Assembly: GCA_964475135.1 (NCBI GenBank)
Contig: CAYYWL010000004.1
Coordinates: 9,474-73,473, forward strand
Reading direction: 5' to 3'
Source of the DNA: TMED14 sp964475135
GTDB lineage: Bacteria; Bacteroidota; Bacteroidia; Flavobacteriales; Schleiferiaceae
Length of the DNA: 64,000 bases
Shown here piece after piece: positions 7,813-14,897 of this stretch. Position 1 is the first letter of the stretch, and every line of letters begins with the position of its first letter. The notes beneath the pieces are model-generated. The model was not told the origin of the DNA and made no database searches. It saw nothing but the letters and a program-made list of their open reading frames with translations. Made by a program: the position numbers and the translations under genes.

Positions 7813-9084
7813 ATGCAAATACTGCGAACCGCGCTCTGGGCATTTGGCTTAGTGTTGTACCTACCAAAACTATCGGCGCAACTTCCTGATATCAAAAAAG
7901 ATAGCCTTATTCACAGCGTGATGTGGCACCCGGTGGATCGGGTGGATGCACCACCTGTTGTGGGACTTGGCCAAGAGAGCGCCCTTCAGCTTCGCTTTGA
8001 CGACTTCAGCCAGTCCGTGCTGCCCCTTAAGTACGTTTGGATCCACTGCGACCGAAACTGGGCCCCCTCGCCCATCATCGCCTCAGAATACCTCACTGGA
8101 TTTTGGGAAGGGCAAATTCCTGAAGGCCGCTTGTCATTCAACACCTACCAAGGCTACAGCCACTATGCGGCGACGCTGCCTGAATCGAGCAGCATGCCGG
8201 TCTTGTCTGGAAACTACTACCTCGAAATCTACCACGACGAAGAGCTGCTCTTGCGGCTCCCTACCGTGTTTGCCGAATCGACCGCCGACCTTCAGCTCGC
8301 CGTGCGCCGCCCTGCCGCTCCACGCCTAACCGCACGTTACCAAGAGGTCGACGCGTGGTTCCCGTGGGATGCGAGCCGCACTACCAACCCTTTTGCCGAC
8401 ATTCGGCTCGGAATCATCCAAAACCGCGACTGGACGACGTACCGCTTGCTGGCTCCGCGCTTTGCACAGGGTGACCGGCTTGATTTTGACTACAACGGCG
8501 GCGAAAACTGCTTTTTGGCCGGAACCGTGATGCGCTTTGCCGACACCAAAAACCTTCCGGCAGGTTCACTTCGGGTATCGCGCTACGAGCTGCAGGACCG
8601 CTGGGTGGGTTTTGTTCGGCAAGACATCCCCACCGGAATTCTGGGCTACACGCGCCAGGACGATGCCCGCGGAAGCTTTGTTCCGCGCGCCGCACGGGGC
8701 GACAACCACACCCAGGCCGACTACTTGTGGCTGGACCTTGAGCTCAAGGACACCGAAGGTTCCGGATCCCGCCGCATGGCCCTTGAAGGCGACTTCAATC
8801 AGTACCAGCCCGGGCCCGAGCACCAGCTGCACTTTGACGAGGGGCGCGGCGCCTACACCGGGCGCATCCTAGTCAAGCAGGGCTACCTCGAGTACCGCTA
8901 CCGCGACCTTAACGCCGGAACCGAAGGCCTCGACTGGTCCGAAGGCAGTCACAGTATCTCGGCCAATCAGTACACCGGAATCGTGTACGCCCGAATTTGG
9001 GGCGAACGCTACGACCGGGCGGTGGCCGTGCGCACAGTGGACATCACCGACGGAGCGCAGTTGCGCATCGAGTTGGGACAGTAA
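7813..9084 (+). CDS. DUF5103 protein, type IX secretion system plug protein
   Basis: A 423-residue secreted protein with signal peptide (residues 1-22, cut after KLSA). DUF5103 proteins are the periplasmic plug that closes the SprA translocon of the Bacteroidota type IX secretion system. Family features include the early YVWIHCDRNW and SEYLTGFWEG stretches, GNYYLEIY, and the late FNQYQPGPEHQL and YLEYRYRD segments. It is transcribed divergently from nqrA, with an 85-base intergenic region. Its own promoter is not a clean match: only a loose TACCACCTTTAAG stands before the ATG. A later gene in the window (36717-38372) encodes a probable T9SS substrate. Confidence 0.88.
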   Translation: MQILRTALWAFGLVLYLPKLSAQLPDIKKDSLIHSVMWHPVDRVDAPPVVGLGQESALQLRFDDFSQSVLPLKYVWIHCDRNWAPSPIIASEYLTGFWEGQIPEGRLSFNTYQGYSHYAATLPESSSMPVLSGNYYLEIYHDEELLLRLPTVFAESTADLQLAVRRPAAPRLTARYQEVDAWFPWDASRTTNPFADIRLGIIQNRDWTTYRLLAPRFAQGDRLDFDYNGGENCFLAGTVMRFADTKNLPAGSLRVSRYELQDRWVGFVRQDIPTGILGYTRQDDARGSFVPRAARGDNHTQADYLWLDLELKDTEGSGSRRMALEGDFNQYQPGPEHQLHFDEGRGAYTGRILVKQGYLEYRYRDLNAGTEGLDWSEGSHSISANQYTGIVYARIWGERYDRAVAVRTVDITDGAQLRIELGQ

Positions 9085-9092
9085 GCTCAGCC

Positions 9093-9100
9093 TACCTTTG
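9093..9100 (+). promoter_or_regulatory. -7 box (TACCTTTG) before the Sua5-type gene
   Basis: Perfect consensus directly after the DUF5103 stop, with only 5 bases between the box and the ATG at 9106. This predicts a leaderless or nearly leaderless mRNA and rules out the overlapping GTG at 9100 as start. Confidence 0.6.
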
Positions 9101-9105
9101 TGCCG

Positions 9106-10056
9106 ATGCAAAACCTCGGCACTGACTTAGCCCGCGCGGCGTCCGTACTTCGTTCGGGCGGACTTGTCGGCATGCCCACCGAAACCGTGTACGGGCTAGC
9201 CGCCAACGCCTTGGATGTGGTCGCTGTGGCGCGAATCTTTTCAGCCAAAAACCGCCCGCACTTTGATCCCTTGATCGTCCATCTATCGAACTGGACCGAG
9301 GTAGACCGCGTAGCTCAGGACATTCCTACTGAAGCTCGGTTTCTTTGGTCCCAATTGGGGCCCGCCCCCCTCACCTACGTGCTGCCGAAGCGACCTGAGG
9401 TTCCAGATTTGGTAACCTCTGGGCTTGACCACGTGGCGGTGCGCATTCCGCAGCTGATTCTTGCGCGGCAGCTGCTGGCGGCGGCGGGGGTTCCGGTGGC
9501 AGCGCCCAGTGCAAACCCGTTTGGATTTGTGTCACCCACTACGGCGCAGCATGTGGCGGACCAACTCGGGGATCAGGTGGACTATATTTTGGACGGCGGA
9601 GCCTGCGGCGTGGGTGTCGAATCGACGATCGTTGCCTGGCCCGAAGGGCGGGCGGTGGTGCTGCGCTTGGGCGGAATTCCGGTCGAAACCCTCACCGAAA
9701 TCCTTGGGTACGAGCCCGAAGTACGAACTTCTTCGAGCAAACCCAGTGCCCCGGGAATGCTGGACGGCCACTACGCCCCGGGCAAGCCCGTTCGGCTAAT
9801 GGCGCACGGCACAGACTGGTCTCAAGTGACCGTGCCGCTGGGGGTTGAAGCCCTCGCCTTTGCGGCAAATGACTTTTCAGCCTCACTTACCACCCATGGG
9901 GACTGTGCTGAGGGCGCCCAACGGTTGTTTGCCGCGCTGCGCGAGTTTGCGGCCTCAAACTACAACGAATTGTGGATTGAATTGGCCCCTGAAGTGGGCC
10001 TCGGACGGGCGATTAATGACCGCCTCCGTCGCGCCGCACACCGCGTCGAAGACTGA
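9106..10056 (+). CDS. L-threonylcarbamoyladenylate synthase (Sua5 type)
   Basis: The enzyme makes threonylcarbamoyl-AMP from threonine, bicarbonate and ATP for t6A37 modification of ANN-decoding tRNAs. The N-terminal YrdC domain contains MPTETVYGLAANA, KNRPHFDPLIVH, and the PVAAPSANPFGFVSPTTAQHV motif with nucleotide-binding residues. A C-terminal Sua5 extension with PGMLDGHYAP follows, giving 316 residues, the long Sua5 form rather than the short TsaC. The ATG at 9106 was chosen from the promoter box position. The 3' end overlaps the convergent lptB by 44 bases. mtaB, encoded at 29577, thiomethylates the t6A this enzyme helps make. Confidence 0.95.
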   Translation: MQNLGTDLARAASVLRSGGLVGMPTETVYGLAANALDVVAVARIFSAKNRPHFDPLIVHLSNWTEVDRVAQDIPTEARFLWSQLGPAPLTYVLPKRPEVPDLVTSGLDHVAVRIPQLILARQLLAAAGVPVAAPSANPFGFVSPTTAQHVADQLGDQVDYILDGGACGVGVESTIVAWPEGRAVVLRLGGIPVETLTEILGYEPEVRTSSSKPSAPGMLDGHYAPGKPVRLMAHGTDWSQVTVPLGVEALAFAANDFSASLTTHGDCAEGAQRLFAALREFAASNYNELWIELAPEVGLGRAINDRLRRAAHRVED

Positions 10057-10768
10057 AGTTCTGGCCCAGGTAGACCCGGCGCACCACGTCGTCGGCGGCG
10101 AGCTCTTCGGCGGTTCCGCTTTTGATGATTTTGCCCTCAAACATGAGGTAGGTTCGGTCGGTGATCGCGAGGGTTTCGTGCACGTTGTGGTCGGTGATCA
10201 GGACGCCGATTCCGCGCTCGTCGGCGAGGCGAGCCACAATGGACTGAATGTCTTCGACGGCAATGGGGTCCACGCCCGCAAAGGGCTCGTCAAGCAGAAT
10301 GAACTTGGGGTCGGACGCAAGGCAGCGCGCAATCTCGGTGCGGCGGCGTTCACCTCCTGAGAGCAAGTCGCCGCGGTTTTTGCGCACTTTGTGCAGACTG
10401 AACTCACCGAGGAGCTCTTCGGTACGCCGAGCGACTTCGGTCCGATTGAATCCGCGCCACTCGAGGACCGCCGCAATATTGTCTTCGACGCTCAGCTTGC
10501 GAAAGACCGAGGCCTCTTGGGCAAGGTAGCCGATTCCGAGCTGGGCGCGCCGGTACATCGGCAGGCCCGTGATGTCCTGGCCGTCGAGCAGAACGCGACC
10601 TTCGTCGGGGCGAACTAGGCCAACAACTGAATAGAATGAGGTGGTTTTACCGGCTCCGTTGGGGCCGAGCAGTCCGACGATTTCGCCTTGGTTGACTGAA
10701 AACGAGGCGCCGTCAACCACATTGCGGCCGCGGTAGGTTTTGACAAGGGACTGTGCTTCGAGCTTCAT
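10013..10768 (-). CDS. lptB: LPS export ABC transporter ATP-binding protein
   Basis: Cytoplasmic ATPase that drives lipopolysaccharide extraction with LptF/LptG. It has Walker A GPNGAGKTT, signature LLSGGERRRTEIAR, Walker B FILLDEPFAGVDP, and an H-loop in LITDHNVHET, the LptB-type version of this segment. It is 251 residues from the ATG at 10768, whose A is shared with the TGA of tatC, so the two are translationally coupled; a GTG one codon upstream is possible. The lptB C terminus is basic and glycine-rich and overlaps the end of the convergent Sua5-type gene. Confidence 0.95.
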   Translation of the reverse strand: MKLEAQSLVKTYRGRNVVDGASFSVNQGEIVGLLGPNGAGKTTSFYSVVGLVRPDEGRVLLDGQDITGLPMYRRAQLGIGYLAQEASVFRKLSVEDNIAAVLEWRGFNRTEVARRTEELLGEFSLHKVRKNRGDLLSGGERRRTEIARCLASDPKFILLDEPFAGVDPIAVEDIQSIVARLADERGIGVLITDHNVHETLAITDRTYLMFEGKIIKSGTAEELAADDVVRRVYLGQNFSLRRGVRRDGGGH

Positions 10769-11583
10769 CACGACGGGTTGCTAACGCGCTGCTCGCGCTG
10801 GTATTGTGCGAAGCGACTTAGGCCAATGCTGAGCTCGTACAACAAAGCTACCGGGAGCGAAACCACAATTTGACTAAACACGTCTGGTGGGGTGATCACG
10901 GCGGCCACTGCCAGGATTCCGATCCATGCATGCCGGCGGTAGGTGCGCATGCCTTGAGGTGTGGTAAGCCCAAGGCGAGACAGCAAGTACACCGCTACCG
11001 GAAGCTCAAACAGCAAGCCCGTCGCCAATACCACACTGGTAATCGTCGAGAGGTACGACGACATCTCGAAGAGGTTTTGGATTTCGCCGCTCACGGTGTA
11101 GGTCGCCAAAAACTGCAGGCTAAGCGGGACGATGACGTAGTAGCCGAACAAGGCTCCGCTAAAGAACAGCACCGAGGCTGAGCCGATGAAGACAACCGAC
11201 ATTTTGCGCTCGCGATCGGTCAAGCCCGGAGCGATGAAGCGCCACAGTTCAAAGAGCACCATGGGGAACGCCAAAATCAAGCCCGCGACGAGCGAAAGCC
11301 AAATGTGCAGACTGAACTGACCAGCCATCTGGGTGTTGAGCAGTTCGAGTTCGAATCCGCCGATGCACAGCGAAGACAACCCCAGGTACGTGCCAGCCTC
11401 ACAAAAAAGCCGGTAGGTGATGAAGTCGGCCTCTTTGGGGGCGAGCAGGACGCTGTTGAACAGCCAGTCCATCGCGACGAAGGCAATGGCCCCTCCCGCA
11501 AGGATGTAGGCAGAAGCCCGCATGAGGTGGGTACGCAGGGCCGCAAGGTGGGCTAAAAAGGGCATCGTGTTGCCGTCAGACAT
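10768..11583 (-). CDS. tatC: Sec-independent protein translocase TatC
   Basis: Polytopic membrane receptor for twin-arginine signal peptides. The protein has 271 residues, about six helices, an N-terminal FLAHLAALRTHLMRAS segment in place of the common FxxHLxELRxR, and the conserved FPMVLFELWRFIAPGLTDRER loop with its glutamate. An extended first periplasmic loop (about residues 45-85, with two cysteines) is typical of Bacteroidota TatC. The gene starts 4 bases after a perfect -7 box. It forms a two-gene operon with lptB. No tatA/B gene is in the window. Confidence 0.95.
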   Translation of the reverse strand: MSDGNTMPFLAHLAALRTHLMRASAYILAGGAIAFVAMDWLFNSVLLAPKEADFITYRLFCEAGTYLGLSSLCIGGFELELLNTQMAGQFSLHIWLSLVAGLILAFPMVLFELWRFIAPGLTDRERKMSVVFIGSASVLFFSGALFGYYVIVPLSLQFLATYTVSGEIQNLFEMSSYLSTITSVVLATGLLFELPVAVYLLSRLGLTTPQGMRTYRRHAWIGILAVAAVITPPDVFSQIVVSLPVALLYELSIGLSRFAQYQREQRVSNPS

Positions 11584-11587
11584 TTGG

Positions 11588-11595
11588 CAAAGGTA
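11588..11595 (-). promoter_or_regulatory. -7 box (TACCTTTG) of tatC-lptB
   Basis: Perfect consensus on the minus strand, 4 bases before the tatC ATG. A TTG stands 16 bases upstream, close to the expected -33 position. This is one of the clearest leaderless arrangements here. Confidence 0.65.
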
Positions 11596-11651
11596 GGATT
11601 GGTCGTACCTTCAAGTTTTGGTGCATTTTTGCGCCGCTTTTCACACCGCCT

Positions 11652-13844
11652 ATGGCAGCCACCGTATCGGCCCAGAGCCGCACTTTACTCAAGTCCTTCT
11701 TTGGTTTTGACGACTTTCGCGGTCGCCAAGGTGAAGTGGTGGCCTCGGTAATGGCGGGCACCGACACCTTTGTGATGATGCCCACCGGGGGCGGAAAGTC
11801 ACTCTGCTACCAATTGCCCGCCCTCGACATGGACGGGGTAGCCATTGTGATTTCGCCGCTGATTGCCCTTATGAAGAATCAGGTGGACGCGCTCAGGAGC
11901 TTTGCCGAATCTGACGGAGTGGCCCACGTATGGAATTCTTCGCTCAGCAAGCGCGAAATGGTCGAGGTGCGTCAGGATTTGAGCGCCGGCCGCACGAAGT
12001 TGCTGTACATGGCTCCGGAATCGCTCAACAAATTCGAAAACATCGAGTTTTTGCGGGATTTGCAGGTGTCGTTTTACGCCATCGACGAAGCCCACTGCAT
12101 TTCGGAATGGGGCCACGACTTTAGGCCCGAGTACCGTATGCTGCGCCAAGCGATGAACGCGATCGGGCGCAAGCCTATTTTGGCCCTTACAGCCACCGCA
12201 ACGCCCAAGGTGATGTCGGACATTCTCAAGACTCTTGAGATTCCGAATGCCAAAGTCATCACCACCAGCTTTAACCGCCCGAATTTGGCGTACGAGGTCG
12301 AAGCCAAGACGGCCAATGTCGAGCGCGACATTGTCAAGCTGCTGCGTGACTACTCTGGCCGTTCGGCGATAGTGTACTGCCTGAGCCGCCAAAAGGTCGA
12401 GGAGCTGGCGCAGGTGCTTCAGTTGAACGGAATCTCAGCCCTGCCCTACCACGCCGGGCTCGATGCCGGCTCGCGCAGCCGTCACCAAGACGCGTTTTTG
12501 AACGAAGAGGTCGACGTGATTGTCGCGACGGTCGCATTCGGAATGGGAATCGACAAGCCCGACGTGCGCCTGGTGGTGCACCACGACATGCCGCGCAGCC
12601 TCGAGGGCTACTACCAAGAGACCGGACGCGCCGGACGCGACGGCGGAGAGGGACGCTGCGTGACCTTTTACGCCGAAAAAGACCTCGACAAGATGGATAA
12701 GTTCTTGGCGCGCAAGCCCGTCGCTGAGCAAGAAATTGGACGCCAGCTGCTGCTTGATGCCCGTGCCTACGCCCTTACCTCGAGCTGCCGACGCAAGTTC
12801 TTGCTGCACTACTTCGGCGAGGCGTATGCTGAGCCCAACTGCGGAAGCTGCGACAACTGCCGTGCACCACAGCAGGGAAGTGACGCCACCGAACACGCCC
12901 GTTTGGCGTTATCGACGGTACTTGGAGGCAAAGGCCAGTTCCGCTCGCTTCAAGTGGTTAATACGTTGATTGGCAACGAGACTTCAATATTGAAAACACT
13001 GGGCGCACGCAGTTTGGCCACCTGGGGGCAGGGCAGTGCGTTTTCAGCAGGCTATTGGGACGATTTGGTGCGCCAGATGATGCTCGCGGGACTGCTTGAC
13101 AAGGATCTTGAGCGCTACGGAATTTTGTCAGTTACCGAAGCAGGTTCTGCAGTACTCGCCGGTCAGTCCACCTTTCTGGCCCTACCCTACCGAGCGTTTG
13201 ATGACGAAGAAGGATCGGCGGCGACCGTAGGTTCCGCGCGAAAGGCCGTGGCGCTCGACCCAGCCCTCTATTCGACCTTGAAGGAGTTGAACCGAAAGAT
13301 GGCTCGGACGCGCAGCATTCCGCCCTATGCGCTGTTTTCAGAGGCCTCGCTCAACGAAATGGCGACGTCCTACCCCGTAACGTTGGACGAGCTTAAAACG
13401 ATTCCGGGTGTCGGCGAAGCCAAGGCAAAGCGCTTTGGCACCGAGCTGCTCGATGCCATCAAATCCCACGTCGAAGCCCACGGAATCGAGCGCCCCGGCG
13501 ACTTCGCCATTCGCAGTGCCGGCCAAAAGGGCAACCTCAAGTTGTACGTGATTCAGTCGGTGGACCGCAAGCTGGGTCTCGAAGAGATCGCGCGCAGCAA
13601 GCAGGTTTCGGTCGACGACATTTTGAGCGAGATGGAGAACATTGTGCGCAGCGGAACCCGCCTCGGCCTCGACTACCTGATCGAGGACTACCTGGACGAG
13701 GATTCGCTCGACGAAATCACCGACTACTTTGCCGAAGACAGCGAAGACGGCGCCCTTGACGAAGCCGTTCGCCACTTTGACCAAGAGTACGGAGAGCTCG
13801 AGCTGCGTCTAGCCCGACTGCGGTTTTTGTGCAGCGTGGTGTAG
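11652..13844 (+). CDS. recQ: ATP-dependent DNA helicase RecQ with HRDC domain
   Basis: 3'-5' superfamily 2 helicase of recombination and fork repair. Visible motifs are Walker A TGGGKSLCYQ, the DEAH box IDEAHCISEWGHDFRPEY, motif VI YYQETGRAGRDG, and the zinc site with a CRRKFLLHYF start and CGSCDNC. An RQC winged-helix region and an HRDC domain (about residues 535-605, with IPGVGEAKAKRFG) follow. The acidic C-terminal extension after residue 620 is a helical segment seen in Bacteroidota RecQ of about 730 residues. It is divergent from tatC, with a 68-base gap. A 9-bp repeat patch follows its stop. Confidence 0.96.
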   Translation: MAATVSAQSRTLLKSFFGFDDFRGRQGEVVASVMAGTDTFVMMPTGGGKSLCYQLPALDMDGVAIVISPLIALMKNQVDALRSFAESDGVAHVWNSSLSKREMVEVRQDLSAGRTKLLYMAPESLNKFENIEFLRDLQVSFYAIDEAHCISEWGHDFRPEYRMLRQAMNAIGRKPILALTATATPKVMSDILKTLEIPNAKVITTSFNRPNLAYEVEAKTANVERDIVKLLRDYSGRSAIVYCLSRQKVEELAQVLQLNGISALPYHAGLDAGSRSRHQDAFLNEEVDVIVATVAFGMGIDKPDVRLVVHHDMPRSLEGYYQETGRAGRDGGEGRCVTFYAEKDLDKMDKFLARKPVAEQEIGRQLLLDARAYALTSSCRRKFLLHYFGEAYAEPNCGSCDNCRAPQQGSDATEHARLALSTVLGGKGQFRSLQVVNTLIGNETSILKTLGARSLATWGQGSAFSAGYWDDLVRQMMLAGLLDKDLERYGILSVTEAGSAVLAGQSTFLALPYRAFDDEEGSAATVGSARKAVALDPALYSTLKELNRKMARTRSIPPYALFSEASLNEMATSYPVTLDELKTIPGVGEAKAKRFGTELLDAIKSHVEAHGIERPGDFAIRSAGQKGNLKLYVIQSVDRKLGLEEIARSKQVSVDDILSEMENIVRSGTRLGLDYLIEDYLDEDSLDEITDYFAEDSEDGALDEAVRHFDQEYGELELRLARLRFLCSVV

Positions 13845-13982
13845 TTGGCAAGGTTGGTAAAGTTGGCGAGGTTGGCTAGTTAGCTCTAAGGCTATTCCCG
13901 GCACCATTTATAAATGACTAGGAGAGAACAGCTAACAACCAGAAGCCAACAGCCAGCAGCAGCTAGCCCGAGCAGCCAACGA
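13845..13982 (+). repeat. Degenerate 9-bp tandem repeat patch with partial inversion
   Basis: Right after the recQ stop the sequence reads as four consecutive units related to GTTGGCGAG (GTTGGCAAG, GTTGGTAAA, GTTGGCGAG, GTTGGCTAG). The second half carries inverse copies such as AGCCAAC and AGCTAAC, so imperfect hairpins are possible. The same unit family recurs in inverse orientation at 49978-50085. No gene is seen in this stretch. Confidence 0.7.
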
Positions 13983-14144
13983 CTAATTCAACACCATAAA
14001 CCGAAGTTCCGCAGGCAAATGCTCGCGGCAAGCAAGGCCGCAGGTTGCCATGGAGTAGGCGATGAGTTTTTGGTAGGTGGCTTCGCGGTCGGAGCCAGTG
14101 TGTGCGTGTTCCGCAGGTTGAGTAGGTTGGGCCATAGGCAGCAT
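13983..14144 (-). CDS. Small cysteine-containing ORF downstream of the ECF sigma factor, function unknown
   Basis: A 53-codon ORF on the minus strand starts 29 bases after the sigma factor stop. It has an alternative ATG three codons in (14135). The translation has a polar, proline/histidine-containing N-terminal half, then YQKLIAYSMATCGLACREHL and an LPAELRFMVLN end, with two cysteines in ATCGLAC. It has no membrane segment. Position after an ECF sigma gene suggests a co-transcribed partner, but no known anti-sigma motif such as HxxxCxxC is present. Its codon use resembles the neighbouring genes, which supports it. It could still be a chance ORF. Confidence 0.5.
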   Translation of the reverse strand: MLPMAQPTQPAEHAHTGSDREATYQKLIAYSMATCGLACREHLPAELRFMVLN

Positions 14145-14173
14145 TGAGGTTCAGCTACCTAACGCCTCAGCCG

Positions 14174-14749
14174 TTAGTTTGGTATTTCGACGTGCAGCAT
14201 TCGCCGCAAGTTGGCCACGGCGTAGCGCATGCGACCGAGGGCGGTATTGATTCCGACCCCCGTCTCTTCGGCGATTTCTTTGAAACTCAATCCGGACTGC
14301 AGCCGCAGCTCGAGCACGAGCTTTTGATCGGCCGGAAGTCGTTTGACCGCCTCGTGGGCGTCAATCATCCATTGAGCGGCCACGGCTCGCTCTTCGGCGT
14401 TGAGGGCTTCGTCGGCGATTCCGTCTGAGGCAAGGTCCATGTGGTCGGAATTCGAAACCGGCGAGCGCTGCTGCTTACGAAAAAAGTCCATGGTCGCGTT
14501 GCGGGCCACGCGGTGAATCCAGGCGGCGAACTTGCCCGATTCGGCGTAGTCACCGGACTTGACCGAATGGATGAACTTGATCCACACCTCTTGAAAAATG
14601 TCGTCGGCGACGTCGCGGTCTTTGACCTTTGACACGATGGCCGCAAAGAGCGGATCGCCATGGCGGCGCATTAAAACCTCAAAGGCGCGTTCGTCTCCCG
14701 ATGCGTAGCGCGTAATGAGCTCGGCATCCTGAACCTCGGAATACAGCAT
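14174..14749 (-). CDS. ECF RNA polymerase sigma factor
   Basis: A 191-residue sigma-70 family protein with region 2 (ADDIFQEVWIKFIHSVKSG, then FAAWIHRVARNATMDFFRK) and region 4 (LPADQKLVLELRLQSGLSFKEIAEETGVGINTALGRMRYAVANLR). The linker is of ordinary length, and no extra C-terminal domain exists. It is divergent from the uvrA homologue, with about 150 bases between starts. A possible small partner ORF lies downstream. Which promoters it serves cannot be told from the window. The family call is firm; the subgroup is not assigned. Confidence 0.92.
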   Translation of the reverse strand: MLYSEVQDAELITRYASGDERAFEVLMRRHGDPLFAAIVSKVKDRDVADDIFQEVWIKFIHSVKSGDYAESGKFAAWIHRVARNATMDFFRKQQRSPVSNSDHMDLASDGIADEALNAEERAVAAQWMIDAHEAVKRLPADQKLVLELRLQSGLSFKEIAEETGVGINTALGRMRYAVANLRRMLHVEIPN

Positions 14750-14879
14750 AGCTAGTTGGCATTAAGTCAATTGCGTAGCTGTGCGTCGATAGGCCTGCGG
14801 TTCAGTTTTGGATGTGTGATGCGTTCTGGCGGTGCAGAACTCGTTCCAAAAATAAGTTTTTTCTCGGAATACAAAGCGG

Positions 14880-14887
14880 TAAATTTG
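14880..14887 (+). promoter_or_regulatory. -7 box (TAAATTTG) of the first uvrA
   Basis: Perfect TANNTTTG match 10 bases before the ATG at 14898. It supports that ATG over the TTG at 14892. The upstream 120 bases to the divergent sigma gene hold no other feature I can support. Confidence 0.5.
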
Positions 14888-14897
14888 CGCCTTGCCC

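Noticed and set aside
13914..14147. 77-residue plus-strand ORF after recQ
   Set aside because: Low-complexity Gln/Ala/Ser translation of the repeat patch, and it overlaps the better-supported minus-strand small ORF.
14753..14879. Extra gene between sigma factor and uvrA
   Set aside because: No ORF on either strand has a supported start and plausible protein; I treat it as divergent promoter region.
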